Origin: CAIVAT01 sp964525995
Lineage (GTDB): Bacteria > Bacteroidota > Bacteroidia > Bacteroidales > FEN-979
Direction: 5' to 3'
DNA: 64,000 nucleotides
Assembly (NCBI GenBank): GCA_964525995.1
Contig: CAZGIM010000019.1
Location: 17,218 to 81,217 of the forward strand
The notes beneath the pieces are model-generated. The model was given only the letters and a program-made list of their open reading frames with translations. It was not told where the DNA came from and did not search any database. The first letter of the stretch is position 1. Each line of letters opens with the position of its first letter. Shown one piece after another: positions 51,999 through 61,552 of the stretch. The position numbers were made by a program, and so were the translations under genes.

Positions 51999-53719
51999 GC
52001 AGCCTCATAACGACTCGAGTTGCCGGCAGCATCTGTAACTGTCAGCAGGAACAGGTTTTTGCCCGGCTTCATCCGATCGTCAAACTGATAGGTCAGCAAA
52101 CGGTTCTTTTCATCGTAATCCATCAGGATCCATTTACCATTGAGGGTTCCCCGGTAAGTTTTAATGCCGGAAAGATCATCAGAAATTTTGACCAGAATGG
52201 AGACCTGCCGCGTTACTTTTTTATTGGGGAAAATATTGACGGCGCGGATCACGGGCGACTGCGTATCGACTACAACGGAATAAGTTCCGAACTCCCTGAT
52301 TTTGGCAGTCACCCAGCCATGATCGTAAGAGCCGCCCCGGTTCGAAATTCTTCCACCCGGATCGACCGACACGATCAGGGCTTTTGATTGCAGCGACGTA
52401 GGAACGCGATCGGCCTTGATGGCAAGGGTACAAAAGGTGTGCAGCGGCACGTCGGTCAGGTGAAGATGGTGAATACCGGCCAATGTATTCGCTGCCTGCG
52501 GCGACACCTGGTACTCAAACGAGAGATTCTCATAAAGGGCATCGCCCGGAACGGTGAGTCGTATGTCGGAGCGCTCGAACCGGTTCTCTTTTTGCCACGA
52601 AAACTCCTGAATGCCCGACGGTTTAGCCGGCACATAACGCCCGCCCGATGGGGCAGGCGGGTGGCTCTGAAGATAAAACCTGATTTCCGACCTGTTTCCG
52701 AAGGCATCGGTAACACGGTACTGAACCAGATGTAGCCGGTTATCGGAAAAAGTCGCCATCCCGTTGTTGACCACATTTTTATAGATCCTTAGCCTGTTAT
52801 TCGGGGCGATAAACGAGCGCTGTATCTTCCGTTTCGACCGGACGAAGGTCGGGTAATCGATCAGACTGTTTACATACCTTGTTTCTGAAAAGGCAAATTT
52901 TTCAATATTCTGGGAAAAGACCATCGTCCCGTCGATCAACAAGTCGATGGCATGCACCCCGGTACGGAGGCTTCCATCGTTGTTCTCCGATGTCTCGATC
53001 CCAAAAGCAATGTTGCCGGTAACACGAATGGTGTCGGCGCTTTTCAGGCGGTATGTTCCGTTAGTGCCGGTTACCGGGAGCAATAGTGCATTGCCGGTGA
53101 AATTGACCATCGAAACAGGATTCATCGGATAGATTTTAACAGAGGTGATCTTTGGAGGAATCTTATCCGGGGTCATAAACCCGAAATCGAGCGGATCAAC
53201 AACCTCCTGAGTCCGTGAGTCACGTATTTCAAAGTGCAGATGAGGGCCTGCCGAGGAGCCGGAGTTGCCTGTCCAGGCAATGAGATCTCCCTTTTTAACG
53301 CGCAGCGTTCCGGGATCGATCTCCGTATCGATTGCAAAGGATTCCTCCCGGTACTGACGGGTGCGGACCCAGTTACCGATGGGTCCTGCAAAAGCTTTCA
53401 GGTGGCCGTAAACGGATGTATAGCCATTTGGATGACTTATATACAAAGCTTTTCCAAAACCACCCGGGGCCACAAAAACTCTGGCAATATAACCATCGGC
53501 AATGGCATAAACGGGCTTTCCCTGCACCCCATCGGTCCGGATGTCGATCCCCGAATGAAAGTGGTTTCGTCGAATCTCGCCGAAGGCGCCTGAAAGGGTG
53601 ATCGGGTAACCGACCGGGGAGCGAAAGTATTTCCGGGGATTCTCCAGCCCGATCATTCCCCATGATGCGCAGATCAGCAGGAACGTGAGAAGAGCCGGAA
53701 TCCGGAATCCTTTTTGCAT
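51986..53719 (-). CDS. M23 family metallopeptidase
   Basis: The 577-residue product has an N-terminal hydrophobic signal and a LytM/M23 domain (about 45-185) with zinc ligands His55 and Asp59 (HFHSGIDI) and the second motif HLHFEI (160-165). Such enzymes cut peptide cross-links of peptidoglycan. The C-terminal two thirds form Ig-like/beta domains. A short linker (HPPAPSGG) is encoded by a GC-rich palindrome at 52640-52661. The start overlaps the stop of the DPP III gene by one base (TAATG). Confidence 0.92.
   Translation of the reverse strand: MQKGFRIPALLTFLLICASWGMIGLENPRKYFRSPVGYPITLSGAFGEIRRNHFHSGIDIRTDGVQGKPVYAIADGYIARVFVAPGGFGKALYISHPNGYTSVYGHLKAFAGPIGNWVRTRQYREESFAIDTEIDPGTLRVKKGDLIAWTGNSGSSAGPHLHFEIRDSRTQEVVDPLDFGFMTPDKIPPKITSVKIYPMNPVSMVNFTGNALLLPVTGTNGTYRLKSADTIRVTGNIAFGIETSENNDGSLRTGVHAIDLLIDGTMVFSQNIEKFAFSETRYVNSLIDYPTFVRSKRKIQRSFIAPNNRLRIYKNVVNNGMATFSDNRLHLVQYRVTDAFGNRSEIRFYLQSHPPAPSGGRYVPAKPSGIQEFSWQKENRFERSDIRLTVPGDALYENLSFEYQVSPQAANTLAGIHHLHLTDVPLHTFCTLAIKADRVPTSLQSKALIVSVDPGGRISNRGGSYDHGWVTAKIREFGTYSVVVDTQSPVIRAVNIFPNKKVTRQVSILVKISDDLSGIKTYRGTLNGKWILMDYDEKNRLLTYQFDDRMKPGKNLFLLTVTDAAGNSSRYEAALIR
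52640..52661. repeat. GC-rich palindrome within M23 gene
   Basis: CCCGCC (52640-52645) and GGCGGG (52656-52661) pair across a 10-nt centre, CGATGGGGCA. It is strikingly G/C-rich against its surroundings and resembles small REP-like palindromes found in Bacteroidota; here it encodes a Pro/Ser/Gly linker in the peptidase. Confidence 0.5.
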
Positions 53720-55779
53720 TACCGGAGGGGCAGAAACGAATAATTTTTCGAATAGCGCAGCATCTGCTGTGCAAAGTCATCAGGATAGCTGATGGTGATG
53801 TCGGAAATGGTGTCGCCTTGTGTCACAACCGTGTACTCGGGATTGATGAATCCGGCATAGGGCGCGATATTCAGCTTTTTATACCGTTCCAGCACCTCCT
53901 TGTGCAAAACCGGTTCAACTGCTACGGCGTATTGCTCCACAAGTTTCTTGGCTTCCCGGTAATTTCCTTCCGAGGTGATTTTCTGAATGACTTTCAGCAG
54001 TTCACCGAATTGCCAGCGCAGGTTTTCATAGTCGAGGATGTGTATGTAGGATTTACCATCGCGGGTCACTTTTTCGATGATTTTCTTCTCTTTTGAATGT
54101 TCAAAAACCCAATTGGCGATAAGAGCACGGTCGCGCATGTGGGCCTCTTCGATGGTTTTTCCCGGCTGGATCCGCACCAGTTGTGTCATCAGTCCGTTGC
54201 GCATAAAGTTATCGTACTCGGCCTTGGCCGTCTCAAAATCTTCAATCAGACCCAGGTTAACCATTTCGGGATCCATGATGTAATAGAGGGCAAACAGGTC
54301 GGCACGGGCTTCTTCGATTGTCGAATGGTAATTTTTCAATGCCTCCGCAGTAACCCCGGGAAGAAGCTGTCCGGAGCCGTGCCCTAAGCACTCGTGCAGG
54401 TCGGTGGTCAGGTTGCCGGCAAGGTAACTGAACTTTCGCGACCGCTCTATCTCCTCCTTCGAATATGCAAACTCTTCCAGGAATCCGTTTCCCTGCGAAG
54501 CCTGATCATAAGCATACGTGATATTGTCGATGGTGACCGATTTCGATCCGTACTCTTTCCTTATCCAGTTGGCATTGGGAAGGTTGATGCCGATGGGTGT
54601 AGTGGGATGACATTCACCCCCTAACTGGGCAACGGTGATCACCTTTGCCGTGACCCCGCGAACCTTCTCTTTCCGGAATTCCGGAGCAACCGGCGAGTGG
54701 TCTTCGAAGTACTGGGCATTATCGCTCAAAATCTGGGTGCGACGGGTTGCAGTCACATCTTTAAAATTGACGATCGACTCCCAGGAACCTTTCATGGCCA
54801 TCGGATCGCCATAGACTTCGATAAATCCGTTGACATAATCGACCAGCGCATCTAAATCTTTTACCCAGGTTACGTTGTATTGATCCCAGGTACGAAGATT
54901 CCCCGATTTGTAAAAGTCGATCAACAGCCTGAGTCCCTCTTTCTGCTCAGGTGTTTCCGCTTCGGGAACCGCTTTCTCAAGCCAATAGACAATCTTTTCG
55001 ATGGCGCCGGTATAAAGCCCCCCGATTCGATATATTGTTTCAGTAACCTGTCCATTCTCTTTCAGGAGTTTTGAATTCAAACCATACGAAATGAGGGTAT
55101 CTCTGCCCGATTTACGATCTGCTTCTTTAAGGTTTTCATAGAACCGCTCAGCATCCTGCTGATTGATCCCTTCATAGAAATTGGAGGCGGATGACCGGAT
55201 CAGATCCTTTTCCGGATCGAGACTTACCCGCTTGGCGTCAACCCCCGGATCAAAGATAATGGGCGTGATCTCGGCAATAAATCCCTTCACATCCTGGTTC
55301 CGGTCTAATGGCAACAAGCCGGGTTTTATGTCATGAACCAGCGAGGCAAAGTACTCCTTCGAAAATTCAGGCAAAAATTTATCGGTCGAATAGTGGTGGT
55401 GTATGCCATTGCTGAACCAGACCCGTTTGAGATAAACTTCAAAATTCCTGAAGTCAGCAGCATTCCTGTTGCCCTTATAATTTTCATAGATCGTCTCCAG
55501 GGTCTTGCGAATGAGCAGGTTGTAACGGTAATTCTGGTCATAGATAATGTCCCGGCCGCACAAAGCCGCCTGGCTCAGGTAATAGATCAGCTTTTTCTGC
55601 CTGAGTGTCAACGTATCGAATCCCGGGACCTGGTATCTTAAAATCCTGGCATCTGCGAATTGTTCGGTCAGGTATTTAAAATTTTCCACTCCGCTGTTCT
55701 TCTCCTTATCGCCCTGCTGATTGCAGGAAACAGCTAAACACGCTATGGTCATCATGAGTAAAATTCTGAATGATTTCAT
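53719..55779 (-). CDS. Dipeptidyl peptidase III (M49), lipoprotein
   Basis: The 686-residue product has a lipoprotein signal (LLMMTIACLAVSC; Cys19) and the M49 metallopeptidase motifs: HECLGH at 462-467 and EEARAD at 489-494, giving two His and one Glu zinc ligands. M49 enzymes remove dipeptides from peptide N-termini. The Cys variant HECLGH, in place of HELLGH, is known from Bacteroides DPP III. The lipobox suggests membrane-anchored export. Its stop overlaps the M23 start, so both peptidases are co-expressed. Confidence 0.93.
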   Translation of the reverse strand: MKSFRILLMMTIACLAVSCNQQGDKEKNSGVENFKYLTEQFADARILRYQVPGFDTLTLRQKKLIYYLSQAALCGRDIIYDQNYRYNLLIRKTLETIYENYKGNRNAADFRNFEVYLKRVWFSNGIHHHYSTDKFLPEFSKEYFASLVHDIKPGLLPLDRNQDVKGFIAEITPIIFDPGVDAKRVSLDPEKDLIRSSASNFYEGINQQDAERFYENLKEADRKSGRDTLISYGLNSKLLKENGQVTETIYRIGGLYTGAIEKIVYWLEKAVPEAETPEQKEGLRLLIDFYKSGNLRTWDQYNVTWVKDLDALVDYVNGFIEVYGDPMAMKGSWESIVNFKDVTATRRTQILSDNAQYFEDHSPVAPEFRKEKVRGVTAKVITVAQLGGECHPTTPIGINLPNANWIRKEYGSKSVTIDNITYAYDQASQGNGFLEEFAYSKEEIERSRKFSYLAGNLTTDLHECLGHGSGQLLPGVTAEALKNYHSTIEEARADLFALYYIMDPEMVNLGLIEDFETAKAEYDNFMRNGLMTQLVRIQPGKTIEEAHMRDRALIANWVFEHSKEKKIIEKVTRDGKSYIHILDYENLRWQFGELLKVIQKITSEGNYREAKKLVEQYAVAVEPVLHKEVLERYKKLNIAPYAGFINPEYTVVTQGDTISDITISYPDDFAQQMLRYSKNYSFLPLR

Positions 55780-55793
55780 AATTGCTGATACAT

Positions 55794-56549
55794 TTATTTT
55801 AATTTGGATTGTGATTGATCTTGAATAATCCCGTTTTCAAACACCGGGATCACAGTTGTCAGGTCATGGGTGAAGGAATACGGAAGAATGTCGTCTAACC
55901 CCAATCGTTGTAACCGTTTGCGGTGCGCCGCCTTTTCCATATAGGAAAGCACATCGCCGGATGCGGCATGCCAAAGGTCAACAGATGCGGCCACGGAATC
56001 GCAGGTTGTAGAATATTTGCCCGACTGAAGCAGCCGCTCCGACAAGGCGCCGGCGAAGACGGAATCCTCTAAACAGAATTTATTCTTCCATCCCGAACAA
56101 AGGATCACTGTGTTGCAGCGTTCTGCAAGCAGCCAGCGAACGACGGCGCTGATATTGATGAAGGCGGCAATGACTACCTTGCCGGAACCGCCGGCTACTG
56201 CCAGCGCCCGGGTGCCATTGGTCGTGCAATAGACCAAAGTACGGCCACCGATGTTTTCGCGGGTGAAATTAAAGGCGGAATTTCCGAAATCTGCAAAAGC
56301 AAGCTTTCTTCCATCTTTTTCAGTCGCGACCAAAAAACCTTTGTCTTTATAATCCCGGGCCGCTTCGTGCGTGGCAACAGGGATAATCTCCTTCGCCCCG
56401 TGATGAAAGGCGGCACAAATCGAAGTGGTTGCGCGGAGAATATCCACCAGCACAACGACGAACGGTTCCCGTGTAAGCATGTCGGGAAAGAGACGGGGAG
56501 AAAAACAAACTTCAAGCGTGGGTCTGCAATCAGACTGGTGTTCCATCAT
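55794..56549 (-). CDS. 2-phosphosulfolactate phosphatase-like (ComB)
   Basis: The 251-residue cytosolic product has the ComB family features: VVVLVDILRATTSICAAF near the N-terminus, ATEKDGRKLAFADFGNSA, and TLVYCTTNGTRAL. ComB dephosphorylates 2-phosphosulfolactate, a step of coenzyme M synthesis in archaea; in Bacteroidota its role is uncertain (perhaps sulfonate metabolism). No other such gene is nearby. Its ATG (56549) overlaps the LRR gene's stop as ATGA, with a second ATG next to it, so it is coupled to that operon. Confidence 0.88.
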   Translation of the reverse strand: MMEHQSDCRPTLEVCFSPRLFPDMLTREPFVVVLVDILRATTSICAAFHHGAKEIIPVATHEAARDYKDKGFLVATEKDGRKLAFADFGNSAFNFTRENIGGRTLVYCTTNGTRALAVAGGSGKVVIAAFINISAVVRWLLAERCNTVILCSGWKNKFCLEDSVFAGALSERLLQSGKYSTTCDSVAASVDLWHAASGDVLSYMEKAAHRKRLQRLGLDDILPYSFTHDLTTVIPVFENGIIQDQSQSKLK

Positions 56550-59209
56550 TTTTTATAGAATACTACTTCACAATTGGGATGGGTCTGCCGGAGCTGTTCA
56601 GCCCGTTTTTCCGAAACATTGGTATTGAACATCTTTACGGAAACCAATTGATTCATCCCTTCCAACACATTGATATTTCCGACCTTGGTATTGTAAAATT
56701 CAAGAACGGTAAGGTTCACCAGCTTTTCAAGGTATTTGAGGTTTTTGATCTGGGTCCCGTTGAATTTCAATACCGAAAGCTGCACCATATTCTGTATCGC
56801 CTCTAAATCGTTGACCAGGGTATTGGAAAAATCGAGTTCCGTCAGTCCGGGCAACTCCTTAACCGGTGAAAGGTCTGAGATCGGATTTTTGGGACATCGT
56901 AACGCTTTCAGCCGCGATACCCGGGCTAATGGAGTGAGATCAGAAACCGCAGTACCCGAAAATTCAAGCTCGGTAAGTCTCTTCAAATGAGTCAGCGGCC
57001 TGAGGTCGGCAATTTGAAAATTCTCGGTTATCGTGAGTTTCCGGCTCGAAGCGATCTGTTCCAACTGAACCTTGCCAGGGTTTCCTGTAAGGTCGATCGA
57101 TTTCAGGAATATCTCTTTCCAGGCAGGGTTCAAACTTTGCCACCAGGTCTCATTTTCAAAGGTTTGATAAACCAGTGTACAATCCGGATTCCGATCGGCA
57201 AATGCTAAGGCATCGCGGTCATCGAGCGGGGTATTGTCGGCAAAGATCAGTCGCAGTGACTTCAATCCATCAAGGCCGGTCAAATCGGCCACCTGGGTGT
57301 TATCGATGTTCAACACCTCCAGCGCTGTACATCCCGACAACGCATCGGTCTTATTAACTTTAGTATTTGCTGCATTGATAATCTTCAGCCTGGTCAGCAA
57401 CGAAAGCGCTTCAAAGTTCGAAATACCGGTACTCTGACACTGAAGGTTTCTGAGCAGGGTAAGCTTTTGCAAGGGATAAAGGGAAGTAATGGCAAGGCGA
57501 CCGGCAATATTGACGCTGTCGATCAGGATAAGCAGATGGAGTTGCTCAGGAGTCGGCGGGTTGCTGAGTTCCATGGCCAGGTTGAAGGTATTGCGCCAGT
57601 CGGAAGTCATGCTTCTCCACCATTCGGTCAGCGGCTTGGTTGCGTAAAGTAACGAAGTGCCAGGATGCTCCTTCAGGAAGGCAAAGGCCTCCTGCTGTCC
57701 GACTTTACTGTTGTTACAACTGACGTGCTCCAGGTTCTTCAAATCTTTCAAAGGGGCCAGGCTCCTTATTGCGGTACTGTCGAAAGTCAGTGACTTCAGG
57801 GAAGAAAGGTTTTTCAACGGAGTCAGATCGGTGACCGGTGTTCCTGAAAAATCAAGTAGTTCAAGAGAAACAAGTCCGGCTATCGGTAAAAGATCCGGCA
57901 CCGCTGTACTGGAGATATTCAGATTCTTAAGCCGGGTCATCCCCTCCAAAGGAGTCAGCGATGAAACAGGTGTTCCGCTAAGGTCAAGGAGCTCCAGCGC
58001 CTGGTAAGTGGGAATTACCGAGATATCGGTCACTCCGGTTGCCGATAGGTTCAGACGGGTAAGGTTTGAACAATAACGAAGGGGATCAAGGCTAATTACC
58101 GCGGTACCGGAGAGGTTCAGGTCGGTAAGGTTATTCAGGTTGCGCAATGGCATCAGGTCACTGATCCCGGTCCCGGAAATATCCACCGATTTCAGATCCG
58201 ACATTTTATTCAAGGGATCGAGGTTCATAATATCGCGGTTGCCAGACAGGTCAACCGAAGCAGCGTGTACCACGGCCGATATCGCCTGATAGAATTCATC
58301 CCCGTTGATTGGGGTGGAAATCCCGCCGACCAGGGCAAGGGTATCGTTATACGACTCAATCTTTGCCAGGTCGGTGGAGCCAGCCTGCTTCCCGTTTCCC
58401 AGAATCGACTTCCAGGCAACCGGAAGTTGATTCCACCAGTTCCGCATCTCTTCCTTCTCGTTGAGTTTGGTAGTATATATGCTCACAATCTTGAGCTGCT
58501 GTTTTACCGAATCAAAGTTAATCTCAAGGTAACGTACTTTGTTTGAATTCACCGAATCACCATTAACAGTCAGTCCCTTCAGGTTCCGGTTTGCCGTAAC
58601 CTTGAAATAGGTCAATCCCTGAGCGTTCGTCTCCACCGCCACATCCTGAATATCGTAGCTGAAACGGGCCTGCCTGAAAAAGAAATCGACATCGCTAAGG
58701 TAGGCGGGCATATCTTTGTGCAGGGGAACCAACCGGTTTTCATCCAGGTCATCCTCTACCTGAACCTCCGGATCCCAGCACCATTTGAGATAGCTCTGGG
58801 TGATGATGGTCTTCTTTTCGTTGACCGGATTTCGCTTATCGGCTAAAAAATTAAGAGAGCTTTCAAAGAATTTTACCAGCGGGGTTACCTGAAGTTTAAA
58901 AGTATCGACCTTGTTTGCGGCTATCATCCCGGCTTTTGAATGCGCCGGGACCGTCGTGGAAGTCGTCGATTTAGGTTTGACACCGCTTTTTTGCGACTTT
59001 TGCTTCTGCGTCGCACCTTTATTCCCCGTTGTGGTCGTTGTCTTCTTCTGACCTCCTGTTGACTTATTCTGTTGCACTACATTCAGTGCAAGAGTATTGT
59101 CCGTTTTCTTTGCTGGTGCAGCGCCAGCCGACTGTAAATGAGCGCCGGATGCTGTAATCCAACATCCGGTCGCCAGGATCATTAACAGAATCAATAAATG
59201 ATTTCGCAT
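56546..59209 (-). CDS. Exported leucine-rich repeat protein with WW-cap modules
   Basis: The 887-residue product has a hydrophobic signal with a possible lipobox (ILATGC, Cys16), a low-complexity Thr/Lys/Gln/Ser-rich linker (about 45-95), an N-terminal beta domain (about 105-255) and then about 24 short leucine-rich repeats of the form LxxLxxLxLSGTxVxDLxPL. Three capping segments break the array: NWWNQLPVAWKSIL (about 258), EWWRSMTSDWRNTF (about 530) and TWWQSLNPAWKEIF (about 686), each followed by an LRR stack. The domain at 105-255 resembles parts of the two genes downstream of the lipoprotein gene. Function unknown. Confidence 0.85.
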   Translation of the reverse strand: MRNHLLILLMILATGCWITASGAHLQSAGAAPAKKTDNTLALNVVQQNKSTGGQKKTTTTTGNKGATQKQKSQKSGVKPKSTTSTTVPAHSKAGMIAANKVDTFKLQVTPLVKFFESSLNFLADKRNPVNEKKTIITQSYLKWCWDPEVQVEDDLDENRLVPLHKDMPAYLSDVDFFFRQARFSYDIQDVAVETNAQGLTYFKVTANRNLKGLTVNGDSVNSNKVRYLEINFDSVKQQLKIVSIYTTKLNEKEEMRNWWNQLPVAWKSILGNGKQAGSTDLAKIESYNDTLALVGGISTPINGDEFYQAISAVVHAASVDLSGNRDIMNLDPLNKMSDLKSVDISGTGISDLMPLRNLNNLTDLNLSGTAVISLDPLRYCSNLTRLNLSATGVTDISVIPTYQALELLDLSGTPVSSLTPLEGMTRLKNLNISSTAVPDLLPIAGLVSLELLDFSGTPVTDLTPLKNLSSLKSLTFDSTAIRSLAPLKDLKNLEHVSCNNSKVGQQEAFAFLKEHPGTSLLYATKPLTEWWRSMTSDWRNTFNLAMELSNPPTPEQLHLLILIDSVNIAGRLAITSLYPLQKLTLLRNLQCQSTGISNFEALSLLTRLKIINAANTKVNKTDALSGCTALEVLNIDNTQVADLTGLDGLKSLRLIFADNTPLDDRDALAFADRNPDCTLVYQTFENETWWQSLNPAWKEIFLKSIDLTGNPGKVQLEQIASSRKLTITENFQIADLRPLTHLKRLTELEFSGTAVSDLTPLARVSRLKALRCPKNPISDLSPVKELPGLTELDFSNTLVNDLEAIQNMVQLSVLKFNGTQIKNLKYLEKLVNLTVLEFYNTKVGNINVLEGMNQLVSVKMFNTNVSEKRAEQLRQTHPNCEVVFYKK

Positions 59210-59215
59210 GCCGTT

Positions 59216-60049
59216 TCAGTTTACCCGCGTATAATTTTGCATCAGCGTCTTCTTTTCCTCGTCATTCACCCGGATGACATTGGATATCAGCCATCCCGAA
59301 TTAGTGCTGTTGCGGTTGAACCAGGAGAGCTCAAAGTACCAGTTCGGGATTTGAAAAATATGAAATTTCACCTCGTTGACCGATCCGAAAACCAGGTTCC
59401 CGTTCTTCACCTCCATAATGAATAAGCTTAACATGTCGGGCCGGTAGTTCCGCTGTAAGTAATAGTCGATGTTTTCGGGTTCCCTGAAAACCTTGTGAAT
59501 ATTCATGAAATCGAGTTCATGACTCATCGGGTGCAGGATATGACTGGTGTTCAGTGTATCGTTGATATGAGAAAACCAGGATTCAAACTTATCGAAATAG
59601 ATGTTGGAAATCACCCACTTGTAACCCTGGAGCTGTTTCTCAATTTTCAGATAAAGGATAATGTTCACCTTCTCTTTTTTGTAATGGAATGTGGTGGATA
59701 ATTCGGCGAACCACTTGTTTGAGTAAAAGTCGAGGAATGCCGGGTTCCTCTTGTTCAGGGCATCCTCGACGAAGACAAACTTTTTATCCTCATTGATCAA
59801 AGGGCTGGAGTTGTCGAAGAGCATTTCCAGGTACTTTTTCCGGTTTTTCAGATCATGATAGCCGTTGTCGCCCGGATAGAGACGGTTCCCGCGGATGTCC
59901 TCCTCGGCATTAAACCGCAGGAAAAATTGGTTTACTTGTTTGGTCTGGGCATAAAGCAGCGTTTCATCGGCCGCAAACGATCCGATCGACCCTTGTGCCA
60001 ACATCAGCATTGGCAACAATGATAAGGCAATAACAATGAAATTTCGCAT
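59216..60049 (-). CDS. Exported protein of unknown function (277 aa)
   Basis: The product has a signal peptide (MRNFIVIALSLLPMLMLAQG) and one compact domain: a helix (TKQVNQFFLRFNAEEDIRG), a segment rich in aromatic residues and paired beta strands (KVNIILYLKIEKQLQGYKWV, then FGSVNEVKFHIFQIPNWYF). By look this resembles the N-terminal beta domain of the adjacent LRR protein and the 192-aa protein upstream, suggesting an NTF2-like fold in all three (inference). It lies 66 nt after the 192-aa gene and 6 nt before the LRR gene. Confidence 0.75.
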   Translation of the reverse strand: MRNFIVIALSLLPMLMLAQGSIGSFAADETLLYAQTKQVNQFFLRFNAEEDIRGNRLYPGDNGYHDLKNRKKYLEMLFDNSSPLINEDKKFVFVEDALNKRNPAFLDFYSNKWFAELSTTFHYKKEKVNIILYLKIEKQLQGYKWVISNIYFDKFESWFSHINDTLNTSHILHPMSHELDFMNIHKVFREPENIDYYLQRNYRPDMLSLFIMEVKNGNLVFGSVNEVKFHIFQIPNWYFELSWFNRNSTNSGWLISNVIRVNDEEKKTLMQNYTRVN

Positions 60050-60115
60050 AAAATTACATGAAAGGCTTCCTTACGAAAAGTTCTTTAACAGGCGGAATTT
60101 TTCGTGAAACAACCC

Positions 60116-60694
60116 CTATTTTGATGTTTCCTTAACCCTGATATCTCCCAACATCACATCCCAAAAACCGATGAGTCTTCCTCCGATCTGGGTCTCTTTG
60201 CGTTTAACATAAACGGTAATGTCTTTCTTTGTGGTATCTTCATAAACCAATCCCTTTTCCTTGTCAAAGGCCTGAAACCGCTGGTAAATCGTGATCACCC
60301 CGACGTAGGTGCCATCGGGCTGGCGTACCAGGTCGCTCACATACTGGATTTTATACCAGTCGATCGTGACCTTGTCGTAATTCAGTTGCATCAGCCGGTC
60401 GAAATATTCTCTGACCTTGTAGTAGTTTACATCCTGCCGGCCAAGCGAAGATACTCCCACCTCGCTGTTTTCCATAAAGAGTTCGACCGCACGTTCGATC
60501 ACGCGTTGCGCGTCGGACCAGGGAGTCTGTTTATCGCCGATAATGCTGATGTATTTGCTCAGATCACGGACTTTTTCGAGGGCAAGGCTGTCGATGGCCT
60601 GTTTACGCTGCGGCGAAATGTTATCCTGCGCCATTGCTCCCGATACAGTAAGTACCAGGACAAACAAGGTGAATATTGAAACGCTCTTTCTCAT
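60116..60694 (-). CDS. Exported protein of unknown function (192 aa)
   Basis: The product has a signal peptide (cleavage near GAMAQ) and a single domain: helical start (LALEKVRDLSKYISII), VIERAVELFMENSEVGVSSL, a YYKVREYFDRLMQL helix, then strands IDWYKIQYVSDLVR, DGTYVGVITIYQRFQ and ITVYVKRKET. The pattern of long helix, catalytic-pocket-like aromatic region and curved sheet suggests an NTF2-like fold. It begins 2 nt after the lipoprotein gene, so translation is probably coupled. Function unknown. Confidence 0.75.
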   Translation of the reverse strand: MRKSVSIFTLFVLVLTVSGAMAQDNISPQRKQAIDSLALEKVRDLSKYISIIGDKQTPWSDAQRVIERAVELFMENSEVGVSSLGRQDVNYYKVREYFDRLMQLNYDKVTIDWYKIQYVSDLVRQPDGTYVGVITIYQRFQAFDKEKGLVYEDTTKKDITVYVKRKETQIGGRLIGFWDVMLGDIRVKETSK

Positions 60695-60696
60695 CT

Positions 60697-61518
60697 TTAC
60701 TGTTTTTTAATTAAATCAAGTCCTTTGATTTTCCCGTTAGCATCAGTCATGATGGCATCGATGACGTTATTGCTTGCTTTGGTATCCCTGACAAAATTCA
60801 GGTAGCGTTTGATGGTGGTGGGTTTGTCGTAATCGACGATGGAGCCCTCACGGCTTATAATGATCAGTACAGGGGCATCGTCGGAGGAAAAGAACTTCAG
60901 GGTATTAACGATGGTATTGTCGGCCTGGGTATAATTACCGCCCGTGGCGTATTTCGCAATGGCATCAAAGGCATTTTCGATCTGGGTTTTGACAGGCAAA
61001 CTGGCTGCAGAACCGGCTTCGCGCATATCCCTTACCTTTTTTTCGACCCGTCCGATCAACTCGTCGATTTCGCTGTCTTTCAAATTCTGGGCCTTGATGG
61101 CGTTGACCTCCCTTTCGATCTGATCGGCTGTTTTTCCGTCTTTGTTCAACAGGAGATCATATAGCTTAGCCCGGGCCTCATCCACCTGCTGGGCCCTCAC
61201 TTTATACAGTTCGGCTAATTCAGTTTTCAGTTTTTGCTGCGCCTTGATGATCATGGAATTCAATGCAGGGTCATTGTAGTTTTTATCCATGATATCACCC
61301 AACATTTGCTTCTGGTCATCGAGCGATAAAGTCGAGGTTCCGTCGATGATCGACTGAACCTGTTTCTTGGCGGCCTCGATCTGGGCTTTACGCTCCTTTT
61401 TGGATAATTTGCCGGTCGATTTACAACCGTCCGTACCAACCAGAAGTCCTGCCATCAGGATCATAAAGATGATGTGCTGCCAGCGGACCGATTTTATTTG
61501 ATATGCGAGTTGTTTCAT
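60697..61518 (-). CDS. Lipoprotein with coiled coil, unknown function (273 aa)
   Basis: The product has a signal with lipobox-like GTDGC (Cys32), a long helical, charged segment (about 38-150; KKERKAQIEAAKKQVQS, ELAELYKVRAQQVDEARAKL) that probably forms a coiled coil, and a C-terminal alpha/beta domain (about 170-273; APVLIIISREGSIVDYDKP, TTIKRYLNFVRDTKA). It opens the run of four exported proteins. No consensus promoter is found in the 34 nt behind gcvT, so read-through from gcvT is likely. Function unknown. Confidence 0.78.
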   Translation of the reverse strand: MKQLAYQIKSVRWQHIIFMILMAGLLVGTDGCKSTGKLSKKERKAQIEAAKKQVQSIIDGTSTLSLDDQKQMLGDIMDKNYNDPALNSMIIKAQQKLKTELAELYKVRAQQVDEARAKLYDLLLNKDGKTADQIEREVNAIKAQNLKDSEIDELIGRVEKKVRDMREAGSAASLPVKTQIENAFDAIAKYATGGNYTQADNTIVNTLKFFSSDDAPVLIIISREGSIVDYDKPTTIKRYLNFVRDTKASNNVIDAIMTDANGKIKGLDLIKKQ

Positions 61519-61552
61519 ATCTGATGATTTTAATTATTGGTTCTGAATGTTT

